Of a DNA stretch of 64,000 nucleotides, positions 1 through 8,240 are shown one piece after another. The notes below the pieces were generated by a model. The model made no database searches and had not been told where the DNA came from. It worked only from the letters and a program-made list of their open reading frames with translations. Source of the stretch: Alphaproteobacteria bacterium (GTDB lineage: Bacteria; Pseudomonadota; Alphaproteobacteria; Micavibrionales; UBA2020); the NCBI GenBank assembly GCA_004297545.1, contig SCTB01000085.1:1-64000 (forward strand). Reading direction: 5' to 3'. How positions within the stretch are numbered: the first letter of the stretch is position 1; each line of letters opens with the position of its first letter. Position numbers and translations under genes: made by a program.

Positions 1-1
1 A

Positions 2-742
2 GCGAGCCACGGCGACATGGGCATGATCGTGCGCGGTGACGTCGTCCTCGCCCTCTCCAATTCCGGCGAGGCGAAGGAGCTTCTCGACCTTATCGAATAC
101 ACGCGCCGTTTCGCGATCCCCCTCATCGGCATCACCAGCAAGCCGGAATCCACGCTTGGCACGAAATCCGATGTCGTACTGCTGCTGCCCAACTGCCCCG
201 AGGCCTGCCCGAACGGTCTTGCCCCCACGACCTCGACCACCATGACCATGGCGCTGGGCGATGCGCTGGCTATCACGCTGCTGGAGCGCAAGGGCTTCAC
301 GGCGAAAGATTTCAAGGTTTTCCACCCCGGCGGAAAGCTCGGCCAGCAGCTGATGCGCGTATCCGAAATCATGCACAGGGACGACCGCCTGCCGGTCGCT
401 TCCGAAAACATCCTCGTCTCGCAGGCCGTGAAAATCATCAGCGAAAAAGGTTTCGGCTGCGTGGCGCTGACCGATGAAAACGGGGTTCTGGCCGGAATCA
501 TCACCGACGGCGACATCCGCCGCCATTTGAGCGACGGTCTTCTGGACAAGCCCGCGAAGGACATCATGAGCCGCACGCCGAAGACGGCGGCGCCCGATAC
601 GCTGGTGGCCGAAGCCATGGCGATCATGAACGACCTGAAAAACTCGTTCCGCAAGATCACCACGCTTATCGTCGTGGACAGGGACAACAAGCCTATCGGA
701 TTGTTGCACCTGCATGACTGCCTGCGCGCAGGATTTGCGTGA
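2..742 (+). CDS. kdsD: Arabinose-5-phosphate isomerase, 5'-truncated by window edge
   Basis: Interconverts ribulose-5-P and arabinose-5-P, the first step towards the Kdo sugar of LPS inner core. The reading frame is open from base 2, so the N-terminal part of the SIS domain lies outside the window. The visible start carries the family stretch ASHGDMGMI and SNSGEAKEL, the sugar-phosphate binding part of the SIS fold. Two CBS domains follow, beginning near VSEIM and AKDIM, in the usual KdsD/KpsF order. The stop TGA overlaps the GTG start of lptC by four bases, so the gene is translationally coupled to the LPS export genes. The family assignment is secure; KdsD versus a KpsF paralog rests on the lpt context. 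Confidence 0.93.
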   Translation, partial: ASHGDMGMIVRGDVVLALSNSGEAKELLDLIEYTRRFAIPLIGITSKPESTLGTKSDVVLLLPNCPEACPNGLAPTTSTTMTMALGDALAITLLERKGFTAKDFKVFHPGGKLGQQLMRVSEIMHRDDRLPVASENILVSQAVKIISEKGFGCVALTDENGVLAGIITDGDIRRHLSDGLLDKPAKDIMSRTPKTAAPDTLVAEAMAIMNDLKNSFRKITTLIVVDRDNKPIGLLHLHDCLRAGFA

Positions 743-1401
743 CGGCATCCCGGAAAAGACTGCGACATATCCAGCCGCGCCGGCGTCATACGGGCGGCGG
801 GGCCGGCCATACCTGGTTCGTGCGCATCACCAAATTCATCCTCCCCTTAAGCGCGCTGGTCATCATCGGCATCGTCGGCGCGCGGCTGTCGCAGGACCCG
901 CAGACACTGCAGATCGCCGAACTTCCGGCGCAGGAGAAAACAGCGCCCGGGCAGATCGACCTCGTCAAGCCCAAGTACGAGGGGCTGGACGCGGAAAATC
1001 GCCCCTATACGATTTCCGCCGACCGCGCCCACCGCGTGATGGGGCAGGAGCAGGTCGTCGCGATGGAAAACCCCAAGGGCGATATCGCGCTGGAAGACGG
1101 CAGCTGGCTGGCCGTGCAGGCGCTCGAGGGTCTCTACGACAACAAGGCATCGACCCTCGATCTTTCCGGCGGCGTGATCGTTTTTCACGACAGCGGCTAT
1201 GAAATGCACCTGAAGGATGCGCATCTCGACATCCAGACCCGCCACGCGAAAACGGACAATCCGGTGCAGGCGCAGGGACCGGCCGGCGGCATCGATGCGC
1301 AGAATCTTGAAATCAGTGATGCCGGCAACCTGGTCGTCTTCGGCGGCCCGGTGCGCCTGACGCTGTGGAACCGCTCCGCCACGAAGGAGAAACGCGGATG
1401 A
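739..1401 (+). CDS. lptC: LPS export protein LptC
   Basis: Inner-membrane bitopic protein that receives LPS from LptB2FG and hands it to periplasmic LptA. The GTG start at 739 sits inside the kdsD stop (GTGA overlap). A basic N-terminus is followed by a single membrane segment at residues 28-50, then a periplasmic beta-rich domain of about 165 residues with the spacing of the LptC/YrbK family. Sequence identity in this family is low, so the call leans partly on position between kdsD and lptA. 220 aa is slightly long compared with E. coli LptC because of the basic N-terminal extension. Confidence 0.85.
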   Translation: MTASRKRLRHIQPRRRHTGGGAGHTWFVRITKFILPLSALVIIGIVGARLSQDPQTLQIAELPAQEKTAPGQIDLVKPKYEGLDAENRPYTISADRAHRVMGQEQVVAMENPKGDIALEDGSWLAVQALEGLYDNKASTLDLSGGVIVFHDSGYEMHLKDAHLDIQTRHAKTDNPVQAQGPAGGIDAQNLEISDAGNLVVFGGPVRLTLWNRSATKEKRG

Positions 1402-2228
1402 GACTCCTTCTCGTTGTTCTTATCCTTGTAACCTTCACCCTGCCCGCGCTCGCGAAACAGGAGTCATCGTCGCCGCTGCCGGTCGCCTCGAAAGAACCTA
1501 TTGAAATTTCGGCGGCGAAGTCGCTGGAATGGGACCGGAAGAACCATACCTATACAGCGAAGAAAAGCGCTCTGGCCAAACGGGGGCTGTTCCAGATCGC
1601 CGCCGACAGGCTGGTCGCGAAATACCACGGCGCAAAGGGCGCGACGGATATTTACGAGCTGGACGCCGAAGAGAGCGTCGTCATCCAGAACCCGCCTTAT
1701 ACCGCCTATGGCGATCATGCCGTTTATGACGTCGCCACGGGCCATGCGCTGCTGACCGGCCAGAACCTGAAGATCATGACCGAAACCGAAAGCCTGACCG
1801 CAAAAGACAGTGTCGAGTTCTTCGCGCAGGAAAACCGCCTGACCGCGACCGGGGACGCCGTTGCCGTGAAAAGCCCCGATACGCTGAAAGCCGATGTGAT
1901 GAACGCCTATTTTCAAAAGGATGCGCAGGGCAAGCTGGCCATGCACAAGGTCACGGCAAGCGGCCACGTCGTGATACAGACCGCCAAGGAAACGGTCTAC
2001 GGCGATAAAGGCACTTATGACATTCCCGCGCAGAAGGCCGTGCTGACCGGCAAGGTGAAAATATACCAGGACCGCAACTGGCTGGAAGGCACCCGCGCCG
2101 AAGTTGACATGAAAACAGGAATAAGCCAATTATTTGCAGAGGGCAGTCCGGCCACGGAAGGCCGCGTGAAAGGGGTGTTTTACCCCAAAGCCCAAACCCC
2201 AGCGCCCGAGGCCCCGGCGACACCATGA
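1398..2228 (+). CDS. lptA: LPS transport periplasmic protein LptA (OstA-like)
   Basis: Periplasmic bridge that carries LPS to the outer membrane. The ATG at 1398 overlaps the lptC stop (ATGA) and is followed by a clean signal peptide (MRLLLVVLILVTFTLPALA). An in-frame start 33 bases upstream lies inside lptC and would spoil that signal, so I reject it. The mature part repeats short beta-jellyroll strands such as ADRLVAKY, GDHAVYDV and GDKGTYDI, typical of OstA domains. At 276 aa it is longer than E. coli LptA (185 aa), suggesting more jellyroll turns. Its stop overlaps the lptB start by four bases. Confidence 0.88.
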   Translation: MRLLLVVLILVTFTLPALAKQESSSPLPVASKEPIEISAAKSLEWDRKNHTYTAKKSALAKRGLFQIAADRLVAKYHGAKGATDIYELDAEESVVIQNPPYTAYGDHAVYDVATGHALLTGQNLKIMTETESLTAKDSVEFFAQENRLTATGDAVAVKSPDTLKADVMNAYFQKDAQGKLAMHKVTASGHVVIQTAKETVYGDKGTYDIPAQKAVLTGKVKIYQDRNWLEGTRAEVDMKTGISQLFAEGSPATEGRVKGVFYPKAQTPAPEAPATP

Positions 2229-3001
2229 CCGAACCGACGTCTGACAGCAAACCGGCCGAGCCGAAACTGGTATCCTCGAATTCCGGGCTTGCTGTCGAGC
2301 ACCTGATGAAGCGCTATCGCCGCCGGCCGGTGTTGCGCGACGTGTCGCTGCATGTGCGCCGCGGGGAAGCGGTCGGGCTTCTGGGCCCCAATGGCGCGGG
2401 CAAGACCACCTGCTTTTACATCGTGACGGGGCTGATTGACGCTGACTCCGGGCATATCCGCCTCGACGGCAAGGACATCACGAAACTGCCGATGTACCGC
2501 CGCGCGCGGCTTGGCATCAGCTATCTGCCGCAGGAGTCCTCCATTTTCCGGGGCTTAAACGTCGAGGATAATATCCGCTCGGTCCTGCAGGTCGTGGAAG
2601 AAGACTATCAGCGCCGCGAACATATGCTGGAGGAACTGCTGGCGGAATTCTCGATCACACATCTGCGCTTCACCCCGGCCATCGCGCTCTCGGGCGGCGA
2701 GCGCCGCCGCGTCGAAATCGCGCGGGCGCTGGCGACGCATCCGCAATTCATCCTGCTCGACGAGCCGCTGGCCGGCATCGACCCCATTGCCGTCGGCGAG
2801 ATCCGCGACCTCGTGCGGCACCTGAAGGACCGCAATATCGGCGTGCTCATCACCGACCACAACGTGCGCGACACGCTCGACATCGTGGACCGCGCCTATA
2901 TCCTGCACGGCGGACAGGTGCTGATGGAAGGCAAGCCCTCCGACATCGTCGCGCACAAGGACGTGCGCCGGGTTTATCTGGGTGAGAAGTTCAGCCTCTA
3001 A
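2225..3001 (+). CDS. lptB: LPS export ABC transporter ATP-binding protein LptB
   Basis: Cytoplasmic ATPase powering LPS extraction by LptFG. All ABC motifs are present: Walker A GPNGAGKT (residues 54-61), Q-loop in YLPQESSIF, signature LSGGE (155-159), Walker B FILLDE (175-180) and H-loop in TDHNVRD. The sequence is close to the canonical LptB consensus. A stretch of about 25 residues precedes the usual N-terminus. The ATG overlaps the lptA stop (ATGA). LptF/LptG are not in this window, as is common when they sit in a separate operon. Confidence 0.96.
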   Translation: MTEPTSDSKPAEPKLVSSNSGLAVEHLMKRYRRRPVLRDVSLHVRRGEAVGLLGPNGAGKTTCFYIVTGLIDADSGHIRLDGKDITKLPMYRRARLGISYLPQESSIFRGLNVEDNIRSVLQVVEEDYQRREHMLEELLAEFSITHLRFTPAIALSGGERRRVEIARALATHPQFILLDEPLAGIDPIAVGEIRDLVRHLKDRNIGVLITDHNVRDTLDIVDRAYILHGGQVLMEGKPSDIVAHKDVRRVYLGEKFSL

Positions 3002-3043
3002 ACCTGTTGACATATTCTACCTGCCGTCGTTTACTGAAGTATC

Positions 3044-3592
3044 ATGAAATTGCGATTCTTCCTCGACTCAGAGTTCAACGAGCACGCGAAGCCGTTTGCG
3101 CTCGACCCCATCAGCATATCGCTTGTCCCTGAAGACAGGACAGCCCCCGATTATTACGGCGTCAGTCGCGATTTCGATGCCTCAAAAATCACGCCGTGGT
3201 TGCAGGACAATGTGGTGAAGCACCTGCCGGCCGAGCAGAACCGGCGCAGCAATGCCGAAATCCGCGATGAGATGGTCGAATACCTGAAAGACTTTTCGAC
3301 AAAGGATAACCCCGTCACATCCATTGAAATCTGGGCCTATAACGGCGCGACCGACCAGGTGGTGATGGCGAATTTTTTCGGCGGGCTGACATCCTTGCGC
3401 GCGGCGTTCAAGGCGGCGGGCCTGCCCTCGCCGCAGTTCCGCGAGCTGAAAGACCTCACCCGCGCCACGGGCGAAAGCCTCCCGCCGCCCGCCAATGCCC
3501 ACGACTGCCACGAAGACGCCCTCTGGGCGCGGGAGCTGTTCGAAACCCTTGCGCCCAAGCTGCCGCCGGCCCGGAAGTTCCTGATGGAGTAG
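3044..3592 (+). CDS. Rv2179c-like 3'-5' exoribonuclease (DEDDh fold)
   Basis: Resembles the Rv2179c family of small RNase T-like 3'-5' exoribonucleases. The N-terminal FLDSEFNE supplies the first acidic metal ligands. IEIWAYNGATDQV matches the family block around the second acidic residue, and HDCHEDALWARELFETL near residues 151-167 holds the catalytic His and final Asp. 182 aa is the normal size. It lies 42 bases after lptB, between the LPS genes and rpoN. No strong ribosome binding site is visible before the ATG. The exact RNA substrate cannot be told from sequence. Confidence 0.75.
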   Translation: MKLRFFLDSEFNEHAKPFALDPISISLVPEDRTAPDYYGVSRDFDASKITPWLQDNVVKHLPAEQNRRSNAEIRDEMVEYLKDFSTKDNPVTSIEIWAYNGATDQVVMANFFGGLTSLRAAFKAAGLPSPQFRELKDLTRATGESLPPPANAHDCHEDALWARELFETLAPKLPPARKFLME

Positions 3593-3664
3593 AAAAACCC
3601 TTGTTTTAAAGGGTATTCGCCTTAAAGCTACCGAAATGCTATATTACCGGTAAGGGGGAAACCG

Positions 3665-5227
3665 ATGGCCATTAACCAGCGCCTCGACCTGAAACAGGGC
3701 CAGACCCTGACCATGACGCCGCAGCTGCAGCAGGCTATCAAGCTTCTGCAGATGTCGAATATCGAGCTTTCCGAATTCGTCGAGGCGGAGCTGGAGAAAA
3801 ACCCCCTGCTGGAACGCGACGACAGCATGTCGTCGGAAAAGCCTGCCGAAAGTCCCGAGCCAGAGGCGCCTGCGACCGGAGAGGACGGCGAGCCGCTGCC
3901 CCCCCGCGACGATGCTGAGTCCGACGCGCCGCCGGAACGCGTCGAAGCGCCTCTTGAAAATGACGGCGGCGAGCGGGAACTGGATACGGATTTCGACAAT
4001 GTTTTCACCGGCGGCGGCATGGCGGAGCAGGAAGGCGGCTATGACGCCTTTGCGACCTCGTCCTTTGCCAGCGCCGGCAAGGGCGGCAGTCTGAAGTTCG
4101 ACGACCCCGAATACAGTTTCGAGAATAACATGGCGAAGGAAACGACCCTTCGCGACTATCTGCAGGACCAGATCAGCCTGGAGTTCGAGGATAACAGCGA
4201 CCGCGCGATTGCGCTGGTGCTGCTCGATTACCTGGATGAGTCCGGCTATATCCGCACGGATATCCCGGCGCTTGCCTCGCGCCTCGGCTGCGCGGCGGAC
4301 CGCGTGGAGAAAGTGCTCGACAAGCTGCAGCATCTCGACCCCGCCGGGCTTTTCGCGCGAAACTTAAGCGAATGTTTATCGCTGCAATTGCGGGAGCAGG
4401 ACCGGCTCGACCCCGCCATGCAGGCGCTGCTGAAAAACCTCGACGTGCTGGCGAGCCACGACCTGAAGAAGCTGAAAACCCTTTGCGGCGTGGACGAGGC
4501 CGACCTCAAGGAAATGATTTCCGAGATCAAGGCGCTGAACCCCAAGCCCGCGCTGGAGTTCGAGCATTTCGTCTCGCAGACCGTCATCCCGGATGTGCTG
4601 ATGCGCCCGCTGCCGAAATCCAAAGGCGGCGGCTGGGCCGTCGAACTCAACAACGACACGCTGCCGCGCGTACTGGTGAATAAAACTTACTATACTGAAA
4701 TCAGCAACAGCGCGAAGGCGAAGAAGGACAAAGAGTATTTATCCGAGCAGCTCAATACCGCCAACTGGCTGGTCAAGGCGCTGGACCAGCGCGCGGAAAC
4801 GATTTTGAAAACCGCTTCCGAAATCATCCTGCAGCAGGAGGCGTTTTTTCTGTATGGCGTCGAATTCCTGAAACCGCTGGTGCTGAAAGACATCGCGGAA
4901 GTCATCGGCATGCACGAAAGCACCGTGTCGCGCGTGACGACGAACAAATACATCGGCACGCCGCGCGGCGTTTTCGAGCTGAAATATTTCTTTACCAGCG
5001 GCGTGTCGTCGACGGATGGCGCCGCGGAGTTTTCATCGGAGGCCATCAAGGCGCGCATCAAAAGCCTGATCGATGCCGAGAAACCCTCCGCCATATTGTC
5101 GGACGACGATCTTGTCGTATCACTCAAAAAAGACGGTATCGACATCGCCAGACGCACCGTGGCGAAGTACCGGGAAGCTATGAAAATAGCCTCCTCCGTG
5201 CAGCGGCGGCGTCAGAAAAACACCTAA
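3665..5227 (+). CDS. rpoN: RNA polymerase sigma-54 factor
   Basis: Alternative sigma factor that recognises -24/-12 promoters and needs AAA+ activators. The glutamine-rich region I spans about residues 1-50 (LTMTPQLQQAIKLLQMSNIEL). An acidic region II of about 70 residues follows, then the core-binding and DNA-binding domains. The RpoN box ARRTVAKYRE lies near residues 495-504. An AAGGGGGA ribosome binding site precedes the ATG. Gene order rpoN-hpf-ptsN is widely conserved and often linked to nitrogen and envelope stress control. Confidence 0.97.
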   Translation: MAINQRLDLKQGQTLTMTPQLQQAIKLLQMSNIELSEFVEAELEKNPLLERDDSMSSEKPAESPEPEAPATGEDGEPLPPRDDAESDAPPERVEAPLENDGGERELDTDFDNVFTGGGMAEQEGGYDAFATSSFASAGKGGSLKFDDPEYSFENNMAKETTLRDYLQDQISLEFEDNSDRAIALVLLDYLDESGYIRTDIPALASRLGCAADRVEKVLDKLQHLDPAGLFARNLSECLSLQLREQDRLDPAMQALLKNLDVLASHDLKKLKTLCGVDEADLKEMISEIKALNPKPALEFEHFVSQTVIPDVLMRPLPKSKGGGWAVELNNDTLPRVLVNKTYYTEISNSAKAKKDKEYLSEQLNTANWLVKALDQRAETILKTASEIILQQEAFFLYGVEFLKPLVLKDIAEVIGMHESTVSRVTTNKYIGTPRGVFELKYFFTSGVSSTDGAAEFSSEAIKARIKSLIDAEKPSAILSDDDLVVSLKKDGIDIARRTVAKYREAMKIASSVQRRRQKNT

Positions 5228-5339
5228 AACTTTGTAAATATTCAAGAAAGCGGGTATCCCCGGCGTGGAATGCTTGACTTTGTCTATGAAAAACGATAAT
5301 TGATATTGATTTTAAAGGGGCCGGAGACCAAGATTTCCG

Positions 5340-5372
5340 GGCTGTTTTAGGGCATAATGCCCTCTAACAGCC
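5340..5372 (+). promoter_or_regulatory. Strong near-perfect hairpin in the hpf leader
   Basis: Outer arms GGCTGTT/AACAGCC and inner arms AGGGCAT/ATGCCCT form a 33-base nearly perfect dyad, broken only by a two-base mismatch on each side. It ends 30 bases before the hpf ATG and has no T-run after it, so it is not a standard terminator. It could act as an mRNA leader structure or a protein-binding dyad. The role is inference. Confidence 0.5.
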
Positions 5373-5401
5373 AACAACGTAATTGCAGGGTTTCAAACAA
5401 A

Positions 5402-6100
5402 ATGCAGCTGACAGTCAAAGGCAAACACCTCGATGTGGGGGACAGCTTGCGCGAGCACGTGCGGGCCAACTTAACGCATACCGCCGGCAAATATTTCCGC
5501 GACCCGGTCGAAGCGACCGTCGTTTTCACCAAGGAAAAGAACCGCCGCTACAAGGCCGATATCTCGATCCATGTCGGCTCGGGCATCGTGCTGCAGGCAG
5601 CCTCCGAGGCAGATGATCCCTACCCCGCTTTCGATGTTGCATCGCAGCGCGTGGCGACCAGGCTTTCCCGCTACAAGGATCGCCTGCGCGACCATCACCG
5701 CCAGGAAGGGCTTTCCGAGGCCGCGACCGCCGCCTATACGACTTTCAGCAGCAACGAGAACGAGGCAGAGACCGCCAAGGGCGGCCCCGCTATCGTGGCT
5801 GAAATGCAGACGCAGGTGCCCACGCTGGCCGTCAGCGACGCCGTCATGCGCCTGGAGCTGGGCGACCTGCCCGCGCTCCTGTTCCGCAACCCGGGACACG
5901 GCGGCTATAACATGGTTTACCGCCGCAAGGACGGCAATATCGGCTGGGTCGACCCGGAAAACGGCAAGAAGAAAGAAAAGCCTGCTCCGGCAGCTGCGGC
6001 TGCAAAACCGACGAAAGCCGCGAAGACAGCGAAGGCGGCTGCAAAACCGGCCGCAAAACCTTTGAAAAAGGCCAAGGCGAAGTCATCCAGACGGAAGTAG
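5402..6100 (+). CDS. hpf: Ribosome hibernation promoting factor, long form, with Lys/Ala-rich tail
   Basis: Binds the ribosome decoding region and promotes dimerisation into inactive 100S particles in slow growth. I start at MQLTVKGKHL, the family N-terminus, rather than an in-frame ATG 45 bases upstream that overlaps the leader hairpin. The S30AE domain covers about residues 1-105. A linker then leads to a C-terminal dimerisation domain (VSDAVMRLELGDLPALLFRN, GNIGWVDPE) at about 140-190. An unusual tail of about 40 residues follows, made almost only of Lys, Ala and Pro, resembling histone H1-like tails. Position between rpoN and ptsN is the usual one. Confidence 0.93.
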   Translation: MQLTVKGKHLDVGDSLREHVRANLTHTAGKYFRDPVEATVVFTKEKNRRYKADISIHVGSGIVLQAASEADDPYPAFDVASQRVATRLSRYKDRLRDHHRQEGLSEAATAAYTTFSSNENEAETAKGGPAIVAEMQTQVPTLAVSDAVMRLELGDLPALLFRNPGHGGYNMVYRRKDGNIGWVDPENGKKKEKPAPAAAAAKPTKAAKTAKAAAKPAAKPLKKAKAKSSRRK

Positions 6101-6151
6101 TATCCGTATACATAAAAGAGACCAAGAAACGAAAAAACCAGAGACGTGTGT

Positions 6152-6179
6152 ATGCCGGAATACTTGAAATTTCCGGCAT
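6152..6179 (+). promoter_or_regulatory. Inverted repeat between hpf and ptsN
   Basis: Arms ATGCCGGAA and TTCCGGCAT are a perfect 9-bp dyad around a 10-base loop. The right arm covers an in-frame ATG at 6178, which would be hidden in the hairpin. That favours the ATG at 6205 as the ptsN start. No T-run follows. Confidence 0.45.
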
Positions 6180-6204
6180 GCTTTTGGGCAGAAAAAAGCA
6201 ACAG

Positions 6205-6657
6205 ATGATAACAGCGGATCTCATCATCCCGGACCTGAAGGCTACCAGCAAGAAACAGGCTTTCCGGCAGCTCGCCGAGGCGACGGTCGGCATTTTCGGC
6301 GGCAATCCGGAGCGCGTGCTGGACGCGCTGATGGACCGCGAACGTATCGGCTCCACCGGCATCGGCGCCGGCGTCGCTATCCCGCATATAAAGCTGCCGC
6401 ATGTCACGAAGCTTTATGGCGTGCTCGCGCGGCTTGAAAAGCCCATCGATTACGACGCAATCGACACGAAGCCCGTCGACCTTATTTTCATGCTGGTGGC
6501 GCCGTCGGAGAGCAAGACCACGCAGCACCTGAAGATGCTGGCGCATATCTCGCGCCTGCTGAAGGACGAAAACACCTGCCAGGCCATCCGCAGCAGCTGC
6601 GAACAGGCCAAGATCGCCGAAGTCCTGACCAAGTGGGCGCAGAACCAGGCGGCTTAA
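6205..6657 (+). CDS. ptsN: Nitrogen-regulatory EIIA protein of the PTS (EIIA-Ntr)
   Basis: Phosphorelay output protein of the PTSNtr system, which tunes nitrogen, potassium and envelope responses. The block IGSTGIGAGVAIPH holds the phosphorylated histidine (residue 61 from the start chosen). DAIDTKPVDLIFMLVAP follows, as in all EIIA-Ntr. Alternative in-frame starts are GTG 6148 and ATG 6178; neither has a convincing ribosome binding site. I prefer ATG 6205 because its N-terminus fits the family and the 6178 ATG is inside a hairpin. The start remains uncertain; the identity is not. Confidence 0.92.
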   Translation: MITADLIIPDLKATSKKQAFRQLAEATVGIFGGNPERVLDALMDRERIGSTGIGAGVAIPHIKLPHVTKLYGVLARLEKPIDYDAIDTKPVDLIFMLVAPSESKTTQHLKMLAHISRLLKDENTCQAIRSSCEQAKIAEVLTKWAQNQAA

Positions 6658-6666
6658 TCAAAAGAC

Positions 6667-6781
6667 ATGTCATTCCGGCGAAAGCCTGAATCCACGGACT
6701 GCAACAGTGCAGCTAACTGTATACTGGCCTGTTGCCTGAAAGGTAAATGTCCGTGGACCCCGGCCTTCGCCGGGGCAACAT
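6667..6781. repeat. Nested imperfect inverted repeat (alphaproteobacterial palindromic element)
   Basis: Arms 6667-6699 and 6749-6781 are imperfect reverse complements sharing GTCCACGGAC-like cores and CCGGCGAA blocks. Inside are GCAACAG (6701-6707) and CTGTTGC (6729-6735). The right arm also forms its own hairpin, CCCCGGC-cttc-GCCGGGG. The arms resemble the short palindromic motif (tcattcccgcgaaagcgggaatcc type) that is dispersed between genes in many alphaproteobacteria. It lies between the convergent ptsN and DUF1150 genes and could end transcription from both sides. Confidence 0.7.
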
Positions 6782-6794
6782 CAGGTTTGTTGGA

Positions 6795-7025
6795 TTAATG
6801 AACCGCGACGAGGTCGAGTTCGTGGCTGCGTGCGCTCTGGAAGGCAGCATCTGGGTTGCCCTGCACGGTCAGCGCCGTGCCGTCGGCCGCGTGAAGCACC
6901 CAGGCGGGCTTGCCGTTGACCTTGTACTGCTTGACGTAGCCTACTTCTTCGAGCCCCAGTTCCTTCAGGTCGTTCTGGGACATCAGGAAAGGGATCATGT
7001 GGTCGGGAAGAAAATTGCTTTTCAT
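6795..7025 (-). CDS. DUF1150 family small protein
   Basis: 76-residue protein of the DUF1150 family, which in alphaproteobacteria usually follows a small heat-shock gene. It contains the family pattern LGLEEVGYVKQY and a short beta-rich middle (GKPAWVLHAADGT). It has no membrane segment or signal. A ribosome binding site AAGGGGGCGAGG precedes the ATG. It sits 16 bases after hsp20 and is probably cotranscribed with it. The family has no established activity; a role beside the chaperone is inference from position. Confidence 0.8.
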   Translation of the reverse strand: MKSNFLPDHMIPFLMSQNDLKELGLEEVGYVKQYKVNGKPAWVLHAADGTALTVQGNPDAAFQSARSHELDLVAVH

Positions 7026-7041
7026 GCTGTGCCTCGCCCCC

Positions 7042-7527
7042 TTATTCTACTTTACTTTTGTCGTTCTTGTCATTGGAAACATCGATGGTCTGCGATTTTT
7101 TGCTGTCTTTTCCGGACTTTATGGCGATTGTTTGAACCTCCCGGTCGGGCAGGATGCGGCGCAAATCGACGTTAAGCAGCCCGTTATCGAGCGCCGCGCC
7201 CATCACCTCGACATCTTCGCTTAATATGAAAGATCGCTGGAACTGCCGGGTGGCGATGCCTCGATGCAGGAAGACACGGTTCTCCTCCTCTTCGGATTGC
7301 TTGCGGCCGCGGATGATCAGCTGGTTCTGTTCAATCTGGACCGAGAGGTCATCCATCTCGAAGCCCGCGACGGCGATGGTGATGCGCAGGCGGGTTTCGC
7401 CCAGCTGCTCGATGTTATAGGGCGGATAGCCTTCGCCAGCACTGCGCTGCACGCGGTCGAGCGCGCGTTCGAATTCGTCGAAACCGAGCAGGAAAGGGCT
7501 GTCGAAAAGGGACAGGCGGCGGGTCAT
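7042..7527 (-). CDS. Small heat shock protein, Hsp20/IbpA family
   Basis: ATP-independent chaperone that holds unfolding proteins. The alpha-crystallin domain spans about residues 35-130 (YNIEQLGETRLRITIAVAGF, LIIRGRK, HRGIATRQFQRSFIL). The C-terminal part has LLNVDLRRILP and an I-x-I-like tail QTIAIKSG. The HRGIA..F.R block places it with the alphaproteobacterial IbpA/HspA class. A hydrophilic tail of about 25 residues (KKSQTID...NDKNDKSK) extends past the usual end. An AAGGAG ribosome binding site precedes the ATG. Confidence 0.92.
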   Translation of the reverse strand: MTRRLSLFDSPFLLGFDEFERALDRVQRSAGEGYPPYNIEQLGETRLRITIAVAGFEMDDLSVQIEQNQLIIRGRKQSEEEENRVFLHRGIATRQFQRSFILSEDVEVMGAALDNGLLNVDLRRILPDREVQTIAIKSGKDSKKSQTIDVSNDKNDKSKVE

Positions 7528-7655
7528 GTCGTCAGGGCTCCTTAAAAATCAAAGCGAGCGATATATCGCGGCGCCCCCTTCAATGGGCAGCGCCGTCATA
7601 CTTATGATATATGATGGATAAAGACGAAAGCAAGAAGCCGGAATAGCCAGCAATA

Positions 7656-8240
7656 TTAAGGCTTTGGCGGTTTCGGCGCAGCCGGTTTGGGCGCCTTGTC
7701 CCGCAGCGCCACCAGCGTCTCGCGCATGTCCTTCAGTGATTCTTTCATGAAATGGCGCTGGTTTTCGCGGTAGGCGAGCTCGAGCCCCTGCGGGTCGATG
7801 GGGTGGCGCCTCTTCCAGAACTCGAGACTGTCGGGAGTCAAGGGGCGGTAGGTGAGATCAAAATCGCGCTCGGCCACTTCGAGGACTTTCAGGACGTCCT
7901 CGAAAGCGGAAAGCCTGCCGTCCGTCTTCGCAGCAGGCGAGCGCGTGAGATCTTCGGAAAGGCCAATCACCTGCCGTATATCCTTCGCCTGATAACGCGC
8001 ACTGACGCGGGAGAAAACTTCCTTCAGCATCTTGTCCTCCTTCAGGTCGGAGGCCGCGAACATCACGGCGGCGGGCCAGCGGAAGGTTTCCTGCACGCGC
8101 ATATGGTCGGGCAGCGTGAGCTGTTCCTTGCCCTGCATAAAGGCGCGGCTCCAGGCGACGAGGTCCTGTATCTTCTGCGTCATCGCCTTGTGTATTTCTT
8201 CCAGCGCCTTTTCGCGCTCTTCGCGGAATTTACGGTCCAT
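7656..8240 (-). CDS. Uncharacterised protein, paralog B of a tandem pair
   Basis: I do not recognise the family. 194 residues, soluble, highly charged, predicted mostly helical, with a Pro/Lys tail (PKPAAPKPPKP). Aligned blocks show it is a paralog of the next gene upstream: KFRE-R-ALEEI, F-WP-AV, VLGL/VIGL, LDGRL/TDGRL, LEVAERDF-LTYRPL against LDIAERDFSITYRPL. Its ATG lies 11 bases inside the end of that gene, so the two are translationally coupled. It is the last gene of the run that starts near 11374. Confidence 0.75.
   Translation of the reverse strand: MDRKFREEREKALEEIHKAMTQKIQDLVAWSRAFMQGKEQLTLPDHMRVQETFRWPAAVMFAASDLKEDKMLKEVFSRVSARYQAKDIRQVIGLSEDLTRSPAAKTDGRLSAFEDVLKVLEVAERDFDLTYRPLTPDSLEFWKRRHPIDPQGLELAYRENQRHFMKESLKDMRETLVALRDKAPKPAAPKPPKP

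Noticed and set aside
3597-3614. Hairpin ACCCTT..AAGGGT after the exoribonuclease as a terminator
   Set aside because: Six-base AT-containing stem and no T-run; too weak to call.
5260-5285. Sigma-54 promoter upstream of hpf (TGGAATGCTTGAC)
   Set aside because: The GG and GC pairs at -24/-12 do not have the required spacing and match.
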